A stretch of 51,225 nt of DNA, taken from contig NZ_QASO01000099.1 of the NCBI RefSeq assembly GCF_003052605.1, positions 1-51,225 on the forward strand. Reading direction: 5' to 3'. Positions 27,413 to 35,540 of this stretch are shown one piece after another (position 1 is the first letter of the stretch; the number at the start of each line of letters is the position of its first letter). Under the pieces are notes generated by a model, which saw only the letters and a program-made list of their open reading frames with translations, was not told the origin of the DNA and did not search any database. This stretch comes from Ectopseudomonas oleovorans (GTDB lineage Bacteria > Pseudomonadota > Gammaproteobacteria > Pseudomonadales > Pseudomonadaceae). Both the position numbers and the translations under genes were made by a program.

Positions 27413-27453
27413 GTGGGAGAGCCGCTAGAGCGCCTCCCACACCGCTAGAGCGC
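27413..27453. repeat. Direct and inverted repeats ahead of dgcA
   Basis: CCGCTAGAGCGC occurs twice (27422-27433 and 27442-27453), spaced by exactly 20 bp, and is interleaved with GTGGGAG (27413-27419) and its complement CTCCCAC (27434-27440). The spacing puts both copies on one DNA face. It may be a regulator site or a duplicated repeat end. Confidence 0.6.
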
Positions 27454-27472
27454 TTACCGTGAGGATGCCGTA

Positions 27473-29533
27473 ATGGCCTTCGAAGCAATGTTCCAGCCGA
27501 TCCAGATCGGCAAGCTGACCATCCGCAACCGCGTGCTGTCGACCGCGCACGCCGAGGTCTACGCCACCGACGGCGGCATGACCACCGAGCGCTACGTCAA
27601 GTACTACGAAGAGAAGGCCAAGGGCGGCATCGGCCTGGCCATCTGCGGCGGTTCCTCGGTGGTGGCCATCGACAGCCCGCAGGAGTGGTGGAGCTCGGTC
27701 AACCTGTCCACCGACCGCATCATCCCGCACTTCCAGAATCTGGCCGACGCCATGCACAAGCACGGCGCCAAGATCATGATCCAGATTACCCACATGGGTC
27801 GTCGCTCGCGCTGGGACGGCTTCAACTGGCCGACCCTGATGTCGCCGTCGGGCATCCGCGAGCCGGTGCACCGCGCCACCTGCAAGACCATCGAAGTCGA
27901 AGAAATCTGGCGCATCATCGGCAACTACGCGCAGGCCGCACGCCGCGCCAAGGAAGGCGGCCTGGACGGCGTCGAGCTGTCCGCCGTGCACCAGCACCTG
28001 ATCGACCAGTTCTGGTCGCCGCGGGTGAACAAGCGTACCGACGAATGGGGCGGCACCTTCGAGGGCCGCATGAAGTTCGGCCTGGAAGTGCTCAAGGCCG
28101 TGCGCGCCGAGGTGGGCCCGGACTTCTGCGTCGGCATGCGCATCACCGGCGACGAATTCCACCCGGACGGTCTGTCCCACGAGGACATGAAGCAGATCGC
28201 CGCCTACTACGACGCCACCGGCATGCTCGATTTTCTCGGCGTGGTCGGCTCGGGCTGCGACACCCACAACACCTTGGCCAACGTCATTCCGAACATGAGC
28301 TTCCCGCCGGAGCCTTTCCTGCACCTGGCGGCCGGGATCAAGGAAGTGGTCAAGGTACCGGTGCTGCACGCGCAGAACATCAAGGACCCGAACCAGGCCA
28401 CCCGTATTCTCGAAGGCGGCTATGTCGACATGGTCGGCATGACCCGCGCGCATATCGCCGACCCGCACCTGATCGCCAAGATCAAGATGGGCCAGGTCGA
28501 CCAGATCAAGCAGTGCGTCGGCGCCAACTACTGCATCGACCGCCAATATCAAGGCTTGGACGTGCTCTGTATCCAGAACGCCGCGACCAGCCGCGAATAT
28601 ATGGGTGTGCCGCACATCATCGAGAAGACCACCGGCGTGAAACGCAAGGTGGTGGTGGTCGGCGGCGGCCCGGCCGGCATGGAAGCGGCCAGGGTTGCAG
28701 CAGAGCGGGGCCACGACGTGACGCTGTTCGAGAAGAAAGACAGCCTGGGCGGACAGATCAGCATCGCCGCCAAGGCGCCGCAGCGCGACCAGATCGCCGG
28801 CATCACCCGCTGGTACCAGCTGGAATTGGCGCGACTGAACGTCGACCTGCGCCTGGGCACCGGCGCCGATCAGGCGAGCATCCTCGACCTGCGTCCGGAC
28901 ATCGTGGTGCTGGCCAACGGCGGTCATCCCTACCTGGAGCAGAACGAGCACTGGGGCGCGGCCGAAGGTCTGGTGGTGAGCAGTTGGGACGTGCTCGACG
29001 GCAAGGTTGCGCCGGGCAAGAACGTGCTGGTGTACGACACCATCTGCGAGTTCACCGGCATGTCGGTGGCCGACTTCCTCGCCGATAAGGGCTGCCAGGT
29101 GGAGATCGTCACCGACGACATCAAGCCGGGCGTGGCCATCGGCGGCACCAGCTTCCCCACCTACTACCGCAGCATGTACCCCAAGGAAGTGATCATGACC
29201 GGCGACCTGATGCTGGAGAAGGTCTACCGCGAGGGCGACAAGCTGGTGGCGGTGCTGGAGAACGAATACACCGGCGCCAAGGAAGAGCGGGTGGTCGACC
29301 AGGTGGTGGTGGAGAACGGCGTGCGTCCGGACGAAAGCCTCTACTACGGGCTCAAGGAAGGCTCGCGCAACAAGGGCCAGATCGACGTCGAGGCGCTGTT
29401 CGCGATCAAGCCGCAGCCCTGCCTGTCCGAGCCGGGCGACGGCTACCTGCTGTTCCGCATCGGCGACTGCGTGGCCCAGCGCAACACCCACGCGGCGATC
29501 TACGACGCGCTGCGGCTGTGCAAGGACTTTTAA
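27473..29533 (+). CDS. dgcA: Dimethylglycine demethylase subunit DgcA
   Basis: A 686-residue flavoprotein of the old-yellow-enzyme/trimethylamine-dehydrogenase type: an FMN TIM barrel (residues 1 to about 370) followed by an iron-sulfur segment and an NAD(P)/FAD-like half starting at VVVVGGGPAGMEAARVAAER. With DgcB it oxidises N,N-dimethylglycine to sarcosine. The cluster segment reads C348-x2-A351-x2-C354-x11-C366; trimethylamine dehydrogenase has cysteine at the second place. AGGAT precedes the ATG. It is the core gene of the dgc block. Confidence 0.93.
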   Translation: MAFEAMFQPIQIGKLTIRNRVLSTAHAEVYATDGGMTTERYVKYYEEKAKGGIGLAICGGSSVVAIDSPQEWWSSVNLSTDRIIPHFQNLADAMHKHGAKIMIQITHMGRRSRWDGFNWPTLMSPSGIREPVHRATCKTIEVEEIWRIIGNYAQAARRAKEGGLDGVELSAVHQHLIDQFWSPRVNKRTDEWGGTFEGRMKFGLEVLKAVRAEVGPDFCVGMRITGDEFHPDGLSHEDMKQIAAYYDATGMLDFLGVVGSGCDTHNTLANVIPNMSFPPEPFLHLAAGIKEVVKVPVLHAQNIKDPNQATRILEGGYVDMVGMTRAHIADPHLIAKIKMGQVDQIKQCVGANYCIDRQYQGLDVLCIQNAATSREYMGVPHIIEKTTGVKRKVVVVGGGPAGMEAARVAAERGHDVTLFEKKDSLGGQISIAAKAPQRDQIAGITRWYQLELARLNVDLRLGTGADQASILDLRPDIVVLANGGHPYLEQNEHWGAAEGLVVSSWDVLDGKVAPGKNVLVYDTICEFTGMSVADFLADKGCQVEIVTDDIKPGVAIGGTSFPTYYRSMYPKEVIMTGDLMLEKVYREGDKLVAVLENEYTGAKEERVVDQVVVENGVRPDESLYYGLKEGSRNKGQIDVEALFAIKPQPCLSEPGDGYLLFRIGDCVAQRNTHAAIYDALRLCKDF

Positions 29534-29551
29534 GCCCACACACGGACGGCC

Positions 29552-29652
29552 CCCTCTCCCGCTTGCGGGAGAGGGCGGGGGGAGAGGGTGATCTGCCAAC
29601 TCGGTAGCGGGCCACTCCCCCTCTCCCTAACCCTCTCCCCGAAGGGAGGGGG
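29552..29652. repeat. CCCTCTCCC-type palindromes between dgcA and dgcB
   Basis: CCCTCTCCCGC-TT-GCGGGAGAGGG (29552-29575) is identical to the unit at 26797-26820. A second, looser one (about 29631-29652: CCCTCTCCCC-GAA-GGGAGGGGG) follows. The first could act as an mRNA-stabilising stem after dgcA. Confidence 0.9.
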
Positions 29653-29698
29653 AACTGGTTCGGCGTAACTCTTTCGGTCCCGCCAAGGAGACCAACCG

Positions 29699-31660
29699 AT
29701 GTTGAACACCCTACTCCCCATCCTGCTGTTCGCCGCCCTCGGCCTGGCCGTGCTCGGTGCCGGCAAGCGCTTCTTCATGTGGCGCCGCGGCCGGCCGGCC
29801 AAGGTCGATTGGATCGGCGGCCTGCTGAAGATGCCGCGCCGCTACCTGGTGGATTTGCACCACGTGGTCGAGCGCGACAAGTACATGTCCAAGACCCACG
29901 TGGCCACCGCCGGCGGCTTCGTCCTGGCCGCCGTACTGGCGATCCTCGTGCACGGTTTCGGCCTGCATAACCGCATCCTCGGTTTCGCCCTGCTGGCGGC
30001 CACGGTGCTGATGTTCACTGGCGCCCTGTTCGTCGCCAAGCGCCGGCGCAACCCGCCGAGCCGGCTGTCGAAGGGCCCCTGGATGCGCCTGCCGAAGAGC
30101 CTGCTGATGTTCGCGGCGAGCTTCTTTATCGCCACCCTGCCGGTGGCGGGCATTCTGCCCGAGAATTTCGGCGGCTGGATTCTGGCCGCCGTGCTGGCCA
30201 TCGGCGTGGCCTGGGGCGTGTCCGAGCTGTTCTTCGGCATGACCTGGGGCGGGCCGATGAAGCACGCCTTCGCCGGCGCCCTGCACCTGGCCTGGCACCG
30301 CCGCGCCGAACGCTTCGGCGGCGGTCGCTCCACCGGCCTGAAAGCCCTGGATCTGGACGACCCCAAGGCGCCACTGGGCGTGGAGAAACCCACCGACTTC
30401 ACCTGGAACCAGCTACTTGGCTTCGACGCCTGCGTGCAGTGCGGCAAGTGCGAGGCGGCCTGCCCGGCCTTCGCCGCCGGCCAGCCGCTCAACCCGAAGA
30501 AACTGATCCAGGACATGGTCATTGGCCTGGCCGGTGGTAACGACGCCAAGTTCGCCGGCAGCCCCTACCCGGGCATCCCGCTCGGCGAGCACAGCGGCGG
30601 CCCGCACCAGCCGATCGTCGACCTCAATGGCAAGGCGCTGGTGGATGCCGAGACCCTGTGGTCGTGCACCACCTGCCGCGCCTGCGTCGAGGAATGCCCG
30701 ATGATGATCGAGCACGTCGATGCCATCGTCGATATGCGCCGTCATCTCACGCTTGAGAAAGGCTCGACGCCGAACAAGGGCGCCGAAGTGCTGGAAAACC
30801 TCATTGCTACCGATAACCCGGGCGGCTTCAACCCAGGCGGCCGCCTGAACTGGGCCGCCGACCTGAACCTGCCGCTGCTCGCCGACAAGCAAGAGACCGA
30901 CGTGCTGTTCTGGGTCGGTGACGGCGCCTTCGACATGCGCAACCAAAGAACGCTAAGGGCCTTCGTAAAGATCCTCAAGGCTGCCGACGTCGACTTCGCC
31001 GTGCTCGGCCTGGAAGAGCGCGACAGTGGCGACGTGGCCCGCCGCCTGGGCGACGAGGCGACCTTCCAGAGCCTGGCCAAACGCAATATCGCCACGCTGA
31101 GCAAGTACCGCTTCAAGCGCATCGTCAGCTGCGACCCGCACAGCTTCCACGTACTGAAGAACGAATACGGCGCGCTCGGCGGCCACTACGAAGTGCTGCA
31201 CCACAGCACCTTTATCGACGAGCTGGTGCGCAAGGGTTCGCTGAATCTGGGCCAGAGCAAGGCCGCCAGCGTCACCTATCACGACCCCTGCTACCTCGGC
31301 CGCTACAACGGCGAGTACGAGGCGCCACGCGCCGTCCTCAAGGCCATCGGCATCGAGGTCAGGGAAATGGAACGCTCCGGTTTCCGCTCGCGCTGCTGCG
31401 GCGGCGGTGGCGGCGCACCGATCACCGACATTCCCGGCAAGCAGCGTATCCCTGATATGCGCATGGTCGACATCAAGGAGACCGGTGCCGAACTGGTCGC
31501 CGTCGGCTGCCCGCAGTGCACCGCGATGCTCGAAGGCGTGGTCGCACCGCGCCCAGAGATCAAGGACATAGCCGAGCTGGTCGCCGAAGTGCTGATCGAA
31601 GCCACCGAGGTGGCGGCAAAAAAGCCACTCGCCAAGCGTGAACTGGCGGAGGTGCAGTGA
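29699..31660 (+). CDS. dgcB: Dimethylglycine demethylase subunit DgcB
   Basis: A 653-residue membrane iron-sulfur protein. Residues 1 to about 190 hold five membrane helices. Two 4Fe-4S motifs follow, CVQCGKCEAACP (from C245) and CTTCRACVEECP (from C323), then two CCG-type (heterodisulfide-reductase-like) halves, with YHDPCYLG and SRCCGGGGGAP (C566-C567). It carries electrons from DgcA toward the quinone pool, or to the ETF-like pair downstream. AAGGAG stands ahead of the ATG. Confidence 0.93.
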   Translation: MLNTLLPILLFAALGLAVLGAGKRFFMWRRGRPAKVDWIGGLLKMPRRYLVDLHHVVERDKYMSKTHVATAGGFVLAAVLAILVHGFGLHNRILGFALLAATVLMFTGALFVAKRRRNPPSRLSKGPWMRLPKSLLMFAASFFIATLPVAGILPENFGGWILAAVLAIGVAWGVSELFFGMTWGGPMKHAFAGALHLAWHRRAERFGGGRSTGLKALDLDDPKAPLGVEKPTDFTWNQLLGFDACVQCGKCEAACPAFAAGQPLNPKKLIQDMVIGLAGGNDAKFAGSPYPGIPLGEHSGGPHQPIVDLNGKALVDAETLWSCTTCRACVEECPMMIEHVDAIVDMRRHLTLEKGSTPNKGAEVLENLIATDNPGGFNPGGRLNWAADLNLPLLADKQETDVLFWVGDGAFDMRNQRTLRAFVKILKAADVDFAVLGLEERDSGDVARRLGDEATFQSLAKRNIATLSKYRFKRIVSCDPHSFHVLKNEYGALGGHYEVLHHSTFIDELVRKGSLNLGQSKAASVTYHDPCYLGRYNGEYEAPRAVLKAIGIEVREMERSGFRSRCCGGGGGAPITDIPGKQRIPDMRMVDIKETGAELVAVGCPQCTAMLEGVVAPRPEIKDIAELVAEVLIEATEVAAKKPLAKRELAEVQ

Positions 31661-31686
31661 TGAAACAACTGCATACAGCGACGGAC

Positions 31687-31739
31687 GTAGGGCGGGTGCA
31701 ACCCGCCAACACCTGTCCGGCGGGTTGCACCCGCCCTAC
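31687..31739. repeat. Perfect 21-bp-arm palindrome (GTAGGGCGGGTG family)
   Basis: Arms 31687-31707 and 31719-31739 are exact reverse complements around an 11-nt loop; the unit matches the one at 6300-6352 except in the arm centre (TGCAACC against TGTAACC). It fills the dgcB-to-etfA gap. Confidence 0.92.
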
Positions 31740-31766
31740 GCAAGCGCCTGACCAGGAGATCGCAGC

Positions 31767-32999
31767 ATGAGCGACATCATCCGCCGCGACCCGCGCGCCG
31801 AGTGGATCGCCCGCAACCGCCTGCATCCGCTGCATGCGGCCATGCAGAGCCAGAACCAGACCAGCTGGATGGGCCCCAATGGCATCATCCGCAAGAACCC
31901 GCACGCCATCGCTGCCGGCTTTATCGGCCCGGCCGGGCTCAAGCGTATCGACCGCAGCGGCGCCCAGCAGGGCACCGCCGGCAAGCGCAGCAGCGCCAGC
32001 GTCGAGGTGCAGCTGCCGCTGCATGTGGTCGAGCAACCGGTATTCCACGTCTGCGTGGTACCGGACATGGTCGGCGGCCGTCTGTCCAGCCATGACAAGG
32101 ACCTGCTCGGCCTGGCTCGCAAGCTGGCCGGCGACAGCGGTGCCGTGGTTGCCGTGGTGTTCGGCGAGGACAAGGAAAGCGCCTTCGACACGGCCGGCGT
32201 CGACCGCTTGCTGCGCATCGGTGGTGACACCTTCGATGGCTATGCCCCGGAAGCCCGCGTACTGGCGCTGAGCGCCGTGGAGAGCCAACTGGCTCCACGC
32301 CACTGGCTGCTGCCAGACAGCCGCACCGGTGGCGGCGAACTGGGCCGTCGCCTGGCCGCCAAGCTCGGCGAGCGTCCTGCAACGCGCGTCTGGCAGGTTG
32401 CCGGCGAACAGGCCATCGGCCGTGCCGGCAGTGGCCAGCAGGATATCCAACGCGCGCTGCCACGCCTGATTCTGGCCACGGCCGAATGCGCCGAGCCGGT
32501 CAGCGAAACCCGTCATGAAGCCCGCTCGCTGGAACTGGCCGAAAAGGTCGCCCACAGCCTGCCGCGCATCGAGGACCTGGGGCCGGTGGCCGTGGATCCA
32601 GCGCAGATTCCCATGGCCGAAGCCGAGTTCATTCTCTCCGGCGGCAATGGCGTGAAAAACTGGGAATTGTTCCACCAGGCCGCCGTCGCCCTCGGCGCCA
32701 CCGAAGGCGCCTCGCGCGTGGCGGTGGACGACGGTTTCATGCCGCGTAACCGCCAGGTTGGCGCCACCGGTACCTGGGTCACCGCCCGCGTCTACCTAGC
32801 CGTCGGTATTTCCGGCGCCATCCAGCACCTGCAGGGCATCGGCGCCTGCGACAAGGTGGTGGCGGTGAACATGGATCCCGGCTGCGACATGATCAAACGT
32901 GCCGACCTCTCGGTGATCGGCGACTCGGCGGCGATCCTGCAAGCGCTGATCGAGCGCGTCGCCGCCTGGCGCCAGGAAGGAAAACGTGATGCGGCCTAA
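31767..32999 (+). CDS. etfA: Electron transfer flavoprotein alpha-like subunit (FixB type)
   Basis: A 410-residue ETF-alpha homologue. The C-terminal FAD-binding part is clear: GFMPRNRQVGATGTWVTARV, LAVGISGAIQHLQGI and VNMDPGCDMIKRADLSVIGD. The normal ETF-alpha start corresponds to about residue 92 (FHVCVVPDMVGGRLSSHDKD). The first ~90 residues, with NGIIRKNPHAIAAGFIGPAG, are thus an N-terminal extension peculiar to this subgroup. It is a candidate acceptor of electrons from DgcAB rather than the housekeeping ETF. A REP pair separates it from etfB. Confidence 0.9.
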   Translation: MSDIIRRDPRAEWIARNRLHPLHAAMQSQNQTSWMGPNGIIRKNPHAIAAGFIGPAGLKRIDRSGAQQGTAGKRSSASVEVQLPLHVVEQPVFHVCVVPDMVGGRLSSHDKDLLGLARKLAGDSGAVVAVVFGEDKESAFDTAGVDRLLRIGGDTFDGYAPEARVLALSAVESQLAPRHWLLPDSRTGGGELGRRLAAKLGERPATRVWQVAGEQAIGRAGSGQQDIQRALPRLILATAECAEPVSETRHEARSLELAEKVAHSLPRIEDLGPVAVDPAQIPMAEAEFILSGGNGVKNWELFHQAAVALGATEGASRVAVDDGFMPRNRQVGATGTWVTARVYLAVGISGAIQHLQGIGACDKVVAVNMDPGCDMIKRADLSVIGDSAAILQALIERVAAWRQEGKRDAA

Positions 33000-33018
33000 C
33001 TTTCACGAATGCTCCCTC

Positions 33019-33083
33019 GTGGGAGGGGCTTCAGCCGCGACAGATTGCGTGCTTGGCCAGATCGCGGCTAAAGCCGCTACCAC
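33019..33083. repeat. REP-type pair between etfA and etfB
   Basis: GTGGGAGGGGCTTCAGCCGC (33019 onward) faces GCGGCTAAAGCCGCTACCAC (ending 33083) across about 21 nt. The type (GGGGCTTCAGCCGCGA) differs from the GTAGGAGCGAGC form at 14254. Confidence 0.85.
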
Positions 33084-33100
33084 GGTTCGAGGTTGCCACC

Positions 33101-33874
33101 ATGACTGATCTGAATATCGTCGCCCTGGTCTCGGTCGGTGCCCACCCGACCTCCGGCCGCTCGCGCCGCGCCGAGCAGGACGCCCGCGCGGTGGAGCTGG
33201 GCCTGCGTCTGGCCGGACAGAACCTGCAACTGCTGCATGCCGGCGACCCTCAGGCCGAAGCCCTGCGCGGCTACCTGGGCATGGGTCTGGAACAGCTCGA
33301 TGTGCTGGAGCAACCCGAAGGCGCCGACGCCCTGCCGCTGCTGGTCGACTACCTGCAAGGCAGCCGCACGCAGCTAGTACTCACCGGCAGCCAGGCGGAA
33401 ACCGGCGAAGGCTCCGGCATGCTGCCGTTCCTGCTGGCCGAACGCCTGGGTTGGCCCATTGTGGTCGGCCTCGCCGAAGTGGAGAAGGTCGAAAACGGCG
33501 TCGCCCAAGTACTGCAGGCGCTGCCGCGCGGACAGCGGCGCCGCCTCAGAGTACGCTTGCCGTGCGTCGCCAGCGTCGACAACGCCGCTCCGAACGCACG
33601 CCAGAGCGCCTTCGGCCCGGCTCGCCGTGGTCAGATCGACGTCCACGAAGTCACCGTGATAGACGATCCGCTGCTGGCACAAGCCAGTCTGCAGCCGGCC
33701 AAGCCGCGGCCGAAACGCCTGAAGGTGATCAAGGCCAAGACCGGCGCGGAACGGATGAAGGCCGCGACGGCCAAAGCCAGTGGTGGCGGCGGCCAGGTGC
33801 TCAAGGATGTCTCGCCACAGGAAGGTGCAGAGGCTATCTTCAAACTATTGATCGAAGAAGGGGTTCTGCGCTAA
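33101..33874 (+). CDS. etfB: Electron transfer flavoprotein beta-like subunit
   Basis: A 257-residue ETF-beta homologue. The family segment is GSQAETGEGSGMLPFLLAER, standing where ETF-beta has Q-x-x-D-x-D-x-G-Q-V. The N-terminal half holds VALVSVGAHPTSG, and the lysine-rich C-terminus (KPRPKRLKVIKAKTGAER) is a known feature. The ATG at 33101 follows GAGGTT. It pairs with the FixB-type subunit upstream. Similar genes lie next to dgcAB in other pseudomonads. Confidence 0.87.
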   Translation: MTDLNIVALVSVGAHPTSGRSRRAEQDARAVELGLRLAGQNLQLLHAGDPQAEALRGYLGMGLEQLDVLEQPEGADALPLLVDYLQGSRTQLVLTGSQAETGEGSGMLPFLLAERLGWPIVVGLAEVEKVENGVAQVLQALPRGQRRRLRVRLPCVASVDNAAPNARQSAFGPARRGQIDVHEVTVIDDPLLAQASLQPAKPRPKRLKVIKAKTGAERMKAATAKASGGGGQVLKDVSPQEGAEAIFKLLIEEGVLR

Positions 33875-33929
33875 CCGAGGGTTGAAGACCAACTGCGCAG
33901 CGCCTGCCTCGCCACAAGGAGCCACGACC

Positions 33930-34181
33930 ATGATGCATGCCGATCTGATCGACCAGGAAGACTTCCGTGAACGCCTGATCGCGCTAGGCCTGAGCATTCC
34001 GCCCGGCGTCACGCCCGAGCAGGCCTGCGAACTGGCCGTCAGCGGCCTCAGCGCCGAGCGCGCCGTGGCCTTGCGCCACTTGGTGGAGGAACTACTCGGC
34101 GGCAGCGCCACCCTGCTGCCCAACGTGCGCGAAGCCATCAGCCGCCATCTGCTGCCGGCGCTGGTGCCGAAGCCGGCTTGA
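33930..34181 (+). CDS. Small protein of the dimethylglycine block
   Basis: An 83-residue, probably helical protein: MMHADLIDQEDFRERLIALG, then IPPGVTPEQACELAVSGLSA and a C-terminal helix. AGGAG lies 9 nt ahead of the first ATG; the second ATG (33933) is equally possible. It follows etfB after 55 bp and is the last gene before a terminator, so it belongs to the block. I do not recognise the family. Confidence 0.75.
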   Translation: MMHADLIDQEDFRERLIALGLSIPPGVTPEQACELAVSGLSAERAVALRHLVEELLGGSATLLPNVREAISRHLLPALVPKPA

Positions 34182-34283
34182 TATACACGTCTTCGGTCTA
34201 CTCTGCAGGACGTTGCAGCACCCTAAAGGCCGACCTCACCAACTCGGGCCTCAACGCCATGCCAGAGTGGTTCGTGCATAAAT

Positions 34284-34383
34284 TGGTGGGCTAAAGCCCA
34301 CCCTACACCCTGACTACAACGCACCGCGTAGGGCGAGCCGGGCGGCGATCCGCTTCAGACGTAGGGTGGGCTTTAGCCCACCA
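34284..34383. repeat. Inverted pair of GGTGGGCTAAAGCCCACC palindromes
   Basis: A TGGTGGGCTAAAGCCCACC-type unit (34284-34306) and its exact 23-bp reverse complement (34361-34383) enclose 54 bp. Each unit is itself a palindrome. A single copy also stands at 42367-42389. The outer end GTAGGG is shared with the units at 6300 and 31687. Confidence 0.92.
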
Positions 34384-34407
34384 AAAACGACCCTACTCAA
34401 AACACAC

Positions 34408-34431
34408 GGGGCGCCACTGGCGCCCCGTTTT
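34408..34431. terminator. Bidirectional terminator between the dgc block and gbdR
   Basis: GGGGCGCC-ACT-GGCGCCCC (34408-34426) is followed by GTTTT on the plus strand and by GTGTGTTTT on the minus strand. It ends the rightward dgc block and the leftward gbdR transcript. Confidence 0.88.
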
Positions 34432-34445
34432 CATTGCCGCTCGAT

Positions 34446-35540
34446 TCAGATGCGTACGCTGGCGAAGGTCGACTCGCCCTGGGCACGGTTGAGCGCCAGC
34501 ACCGCGCTGGAATTGACCTGATGCTCGGGGATCGGCAGCAACATCACCAGGTTGTTGCCCTGCTGACCAGCACGCTCGTCGCGCGGCGGAATGCCGAAGT
34601 ACTCGCGGTAGCACTTGGAGAAATGCGGGGTGGAGACGAAACCGCAGACCGAGGCCACTTCGATGATCGACATGCTGGTCTGCTTGAGCAGCTGGCGCGC
34701 ACGGATCAGGCGCAGCTTGAGGTAGTAGCGCGACGGCGAGCAGTGCAGGTACTTCTGGAACAGGCGCTCGAGTTGACGACGGGAGATGTCGACGAAGCAG
34801 GCCAGCTCGTCGAGATCGATCGGCTCCTCAAGATTCGCCTCCATCAGCGCGACGATTTCCTGCAGCTTGGGCTGGTTGCTGCCAAGCATGTGCTTGAGCG
34901 GCACACGCTGGTGATCCTGCTCGTTACGGATACGTTCGTAGATGAACATTTCGGAAATACCGGCCGCCAGTTCGCGGCCATGCTGCTGGCCGATCAGGTG
35001 CAGCATCATGTCCATCGGCGCGGTGCCGCCAGAGGAAGTGTGGCGATTGCGGTCGATGGAAAACAGGCGAGTGGTGATGGCCGCACGCGGGAAGGCTTCC
35101 TGCATCGAGGCCAGGCACTCCCAATGCACGCTGCAATCGTAGCCGTCGAGCAGCCCGGCCTTGGCCAGCGCCCAACTGCCGGTGCACACCGCACCGAGCA
35201 GGCGCCCCTGGCGCGCCTGCAACTGCAGCCAGCTGACATGTTCACGCTTGACGCTGTGTTGAATATCCACGCCACCACAGACGATCACCGCGTCCAACGC
35301 CGGAGCACTTTGCATGGCGGCGTCCGGGGTGATCTGCAAGCCATCACTGGCGCAGACCGGCAGGCCATCATGAGTCAGGGTATGCCAGCGAAACAGCTCC
35401 TTGCCGGAAAGCTGGTTGGCCATGCGCAGGGGCTCTACCGCCGAAGCCAGGGAAATCAGGGTGAAGTTGTCCAGGAGCAGGAAGCCGATGGACTGGGCGA
35501 CACGGTTCTGGGGATGCGCCCCTTGGCTGAACTGCGACAT
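34446..35540 (-). CDS. gbdR: AraC-family regulator GbdR
   Basis: A 364-residue regulator with an N-terminal GATase1/DJ-1-like ligand domain (QSIGFLLLDNFTLISLASAV; CTGSWALAKAGLLDG) and a C-terminal AraC helix-turn-helix pair (ELACFVDISRRQLERLFQKY; SIIEVASVCGFVSTPHFSKC). In P. aeruginosa GbdR senses glycine betaine and dimethylglycine and activates dgc, gbc and cbc genes. Those neighbours (dgc on one side, cbc and bet on the other) make the assignment firm. It converges with the dgc block, and a BetI-like box lies about 120 bp ahead of its start. Confidence 0.94.
   Translation of the reverse strand: MSQFSQGAHPQNRVAQSIGFLLLDNFTLISLASAVEPLRMANQLSGKELFRWHTLTHDGLPVCASDGLQITPDAAMQSAPALDAVIVCGGVDIQHSVKREHVSWLQLQARQGRLLGAVCTGSWALAKAGLLDGYDCSVHWECLASMQEAFPRAAITTRLFSIDRNRHTSSGGTAPMDMMLHLIGQQHGRELAAGISEMFIYERIRNEQDHQRVPLKHMLGSNQPKLQEIVALMEANLEEPIDLDELACFVDISRRQLERLFQKYLHCSPSRYYLKLRLIRARQLLKQTSMSIIEVASVCGFVSTPHFSKCYREYFGIPPRDERAGQQGNNLVMLLPIPEHQVNSSAVLALNRAQGESTFASVRI

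Noticed and set aside
25415..29599. Very long open frames on the minus strand (662 and 724 codons)
   Set aside because: They mirror the M19, DUF5943 and dgcA genes base for base, are rich in Ala, Gly, Val and His as GC-rich antisense frames are, and have no recognisable domain.
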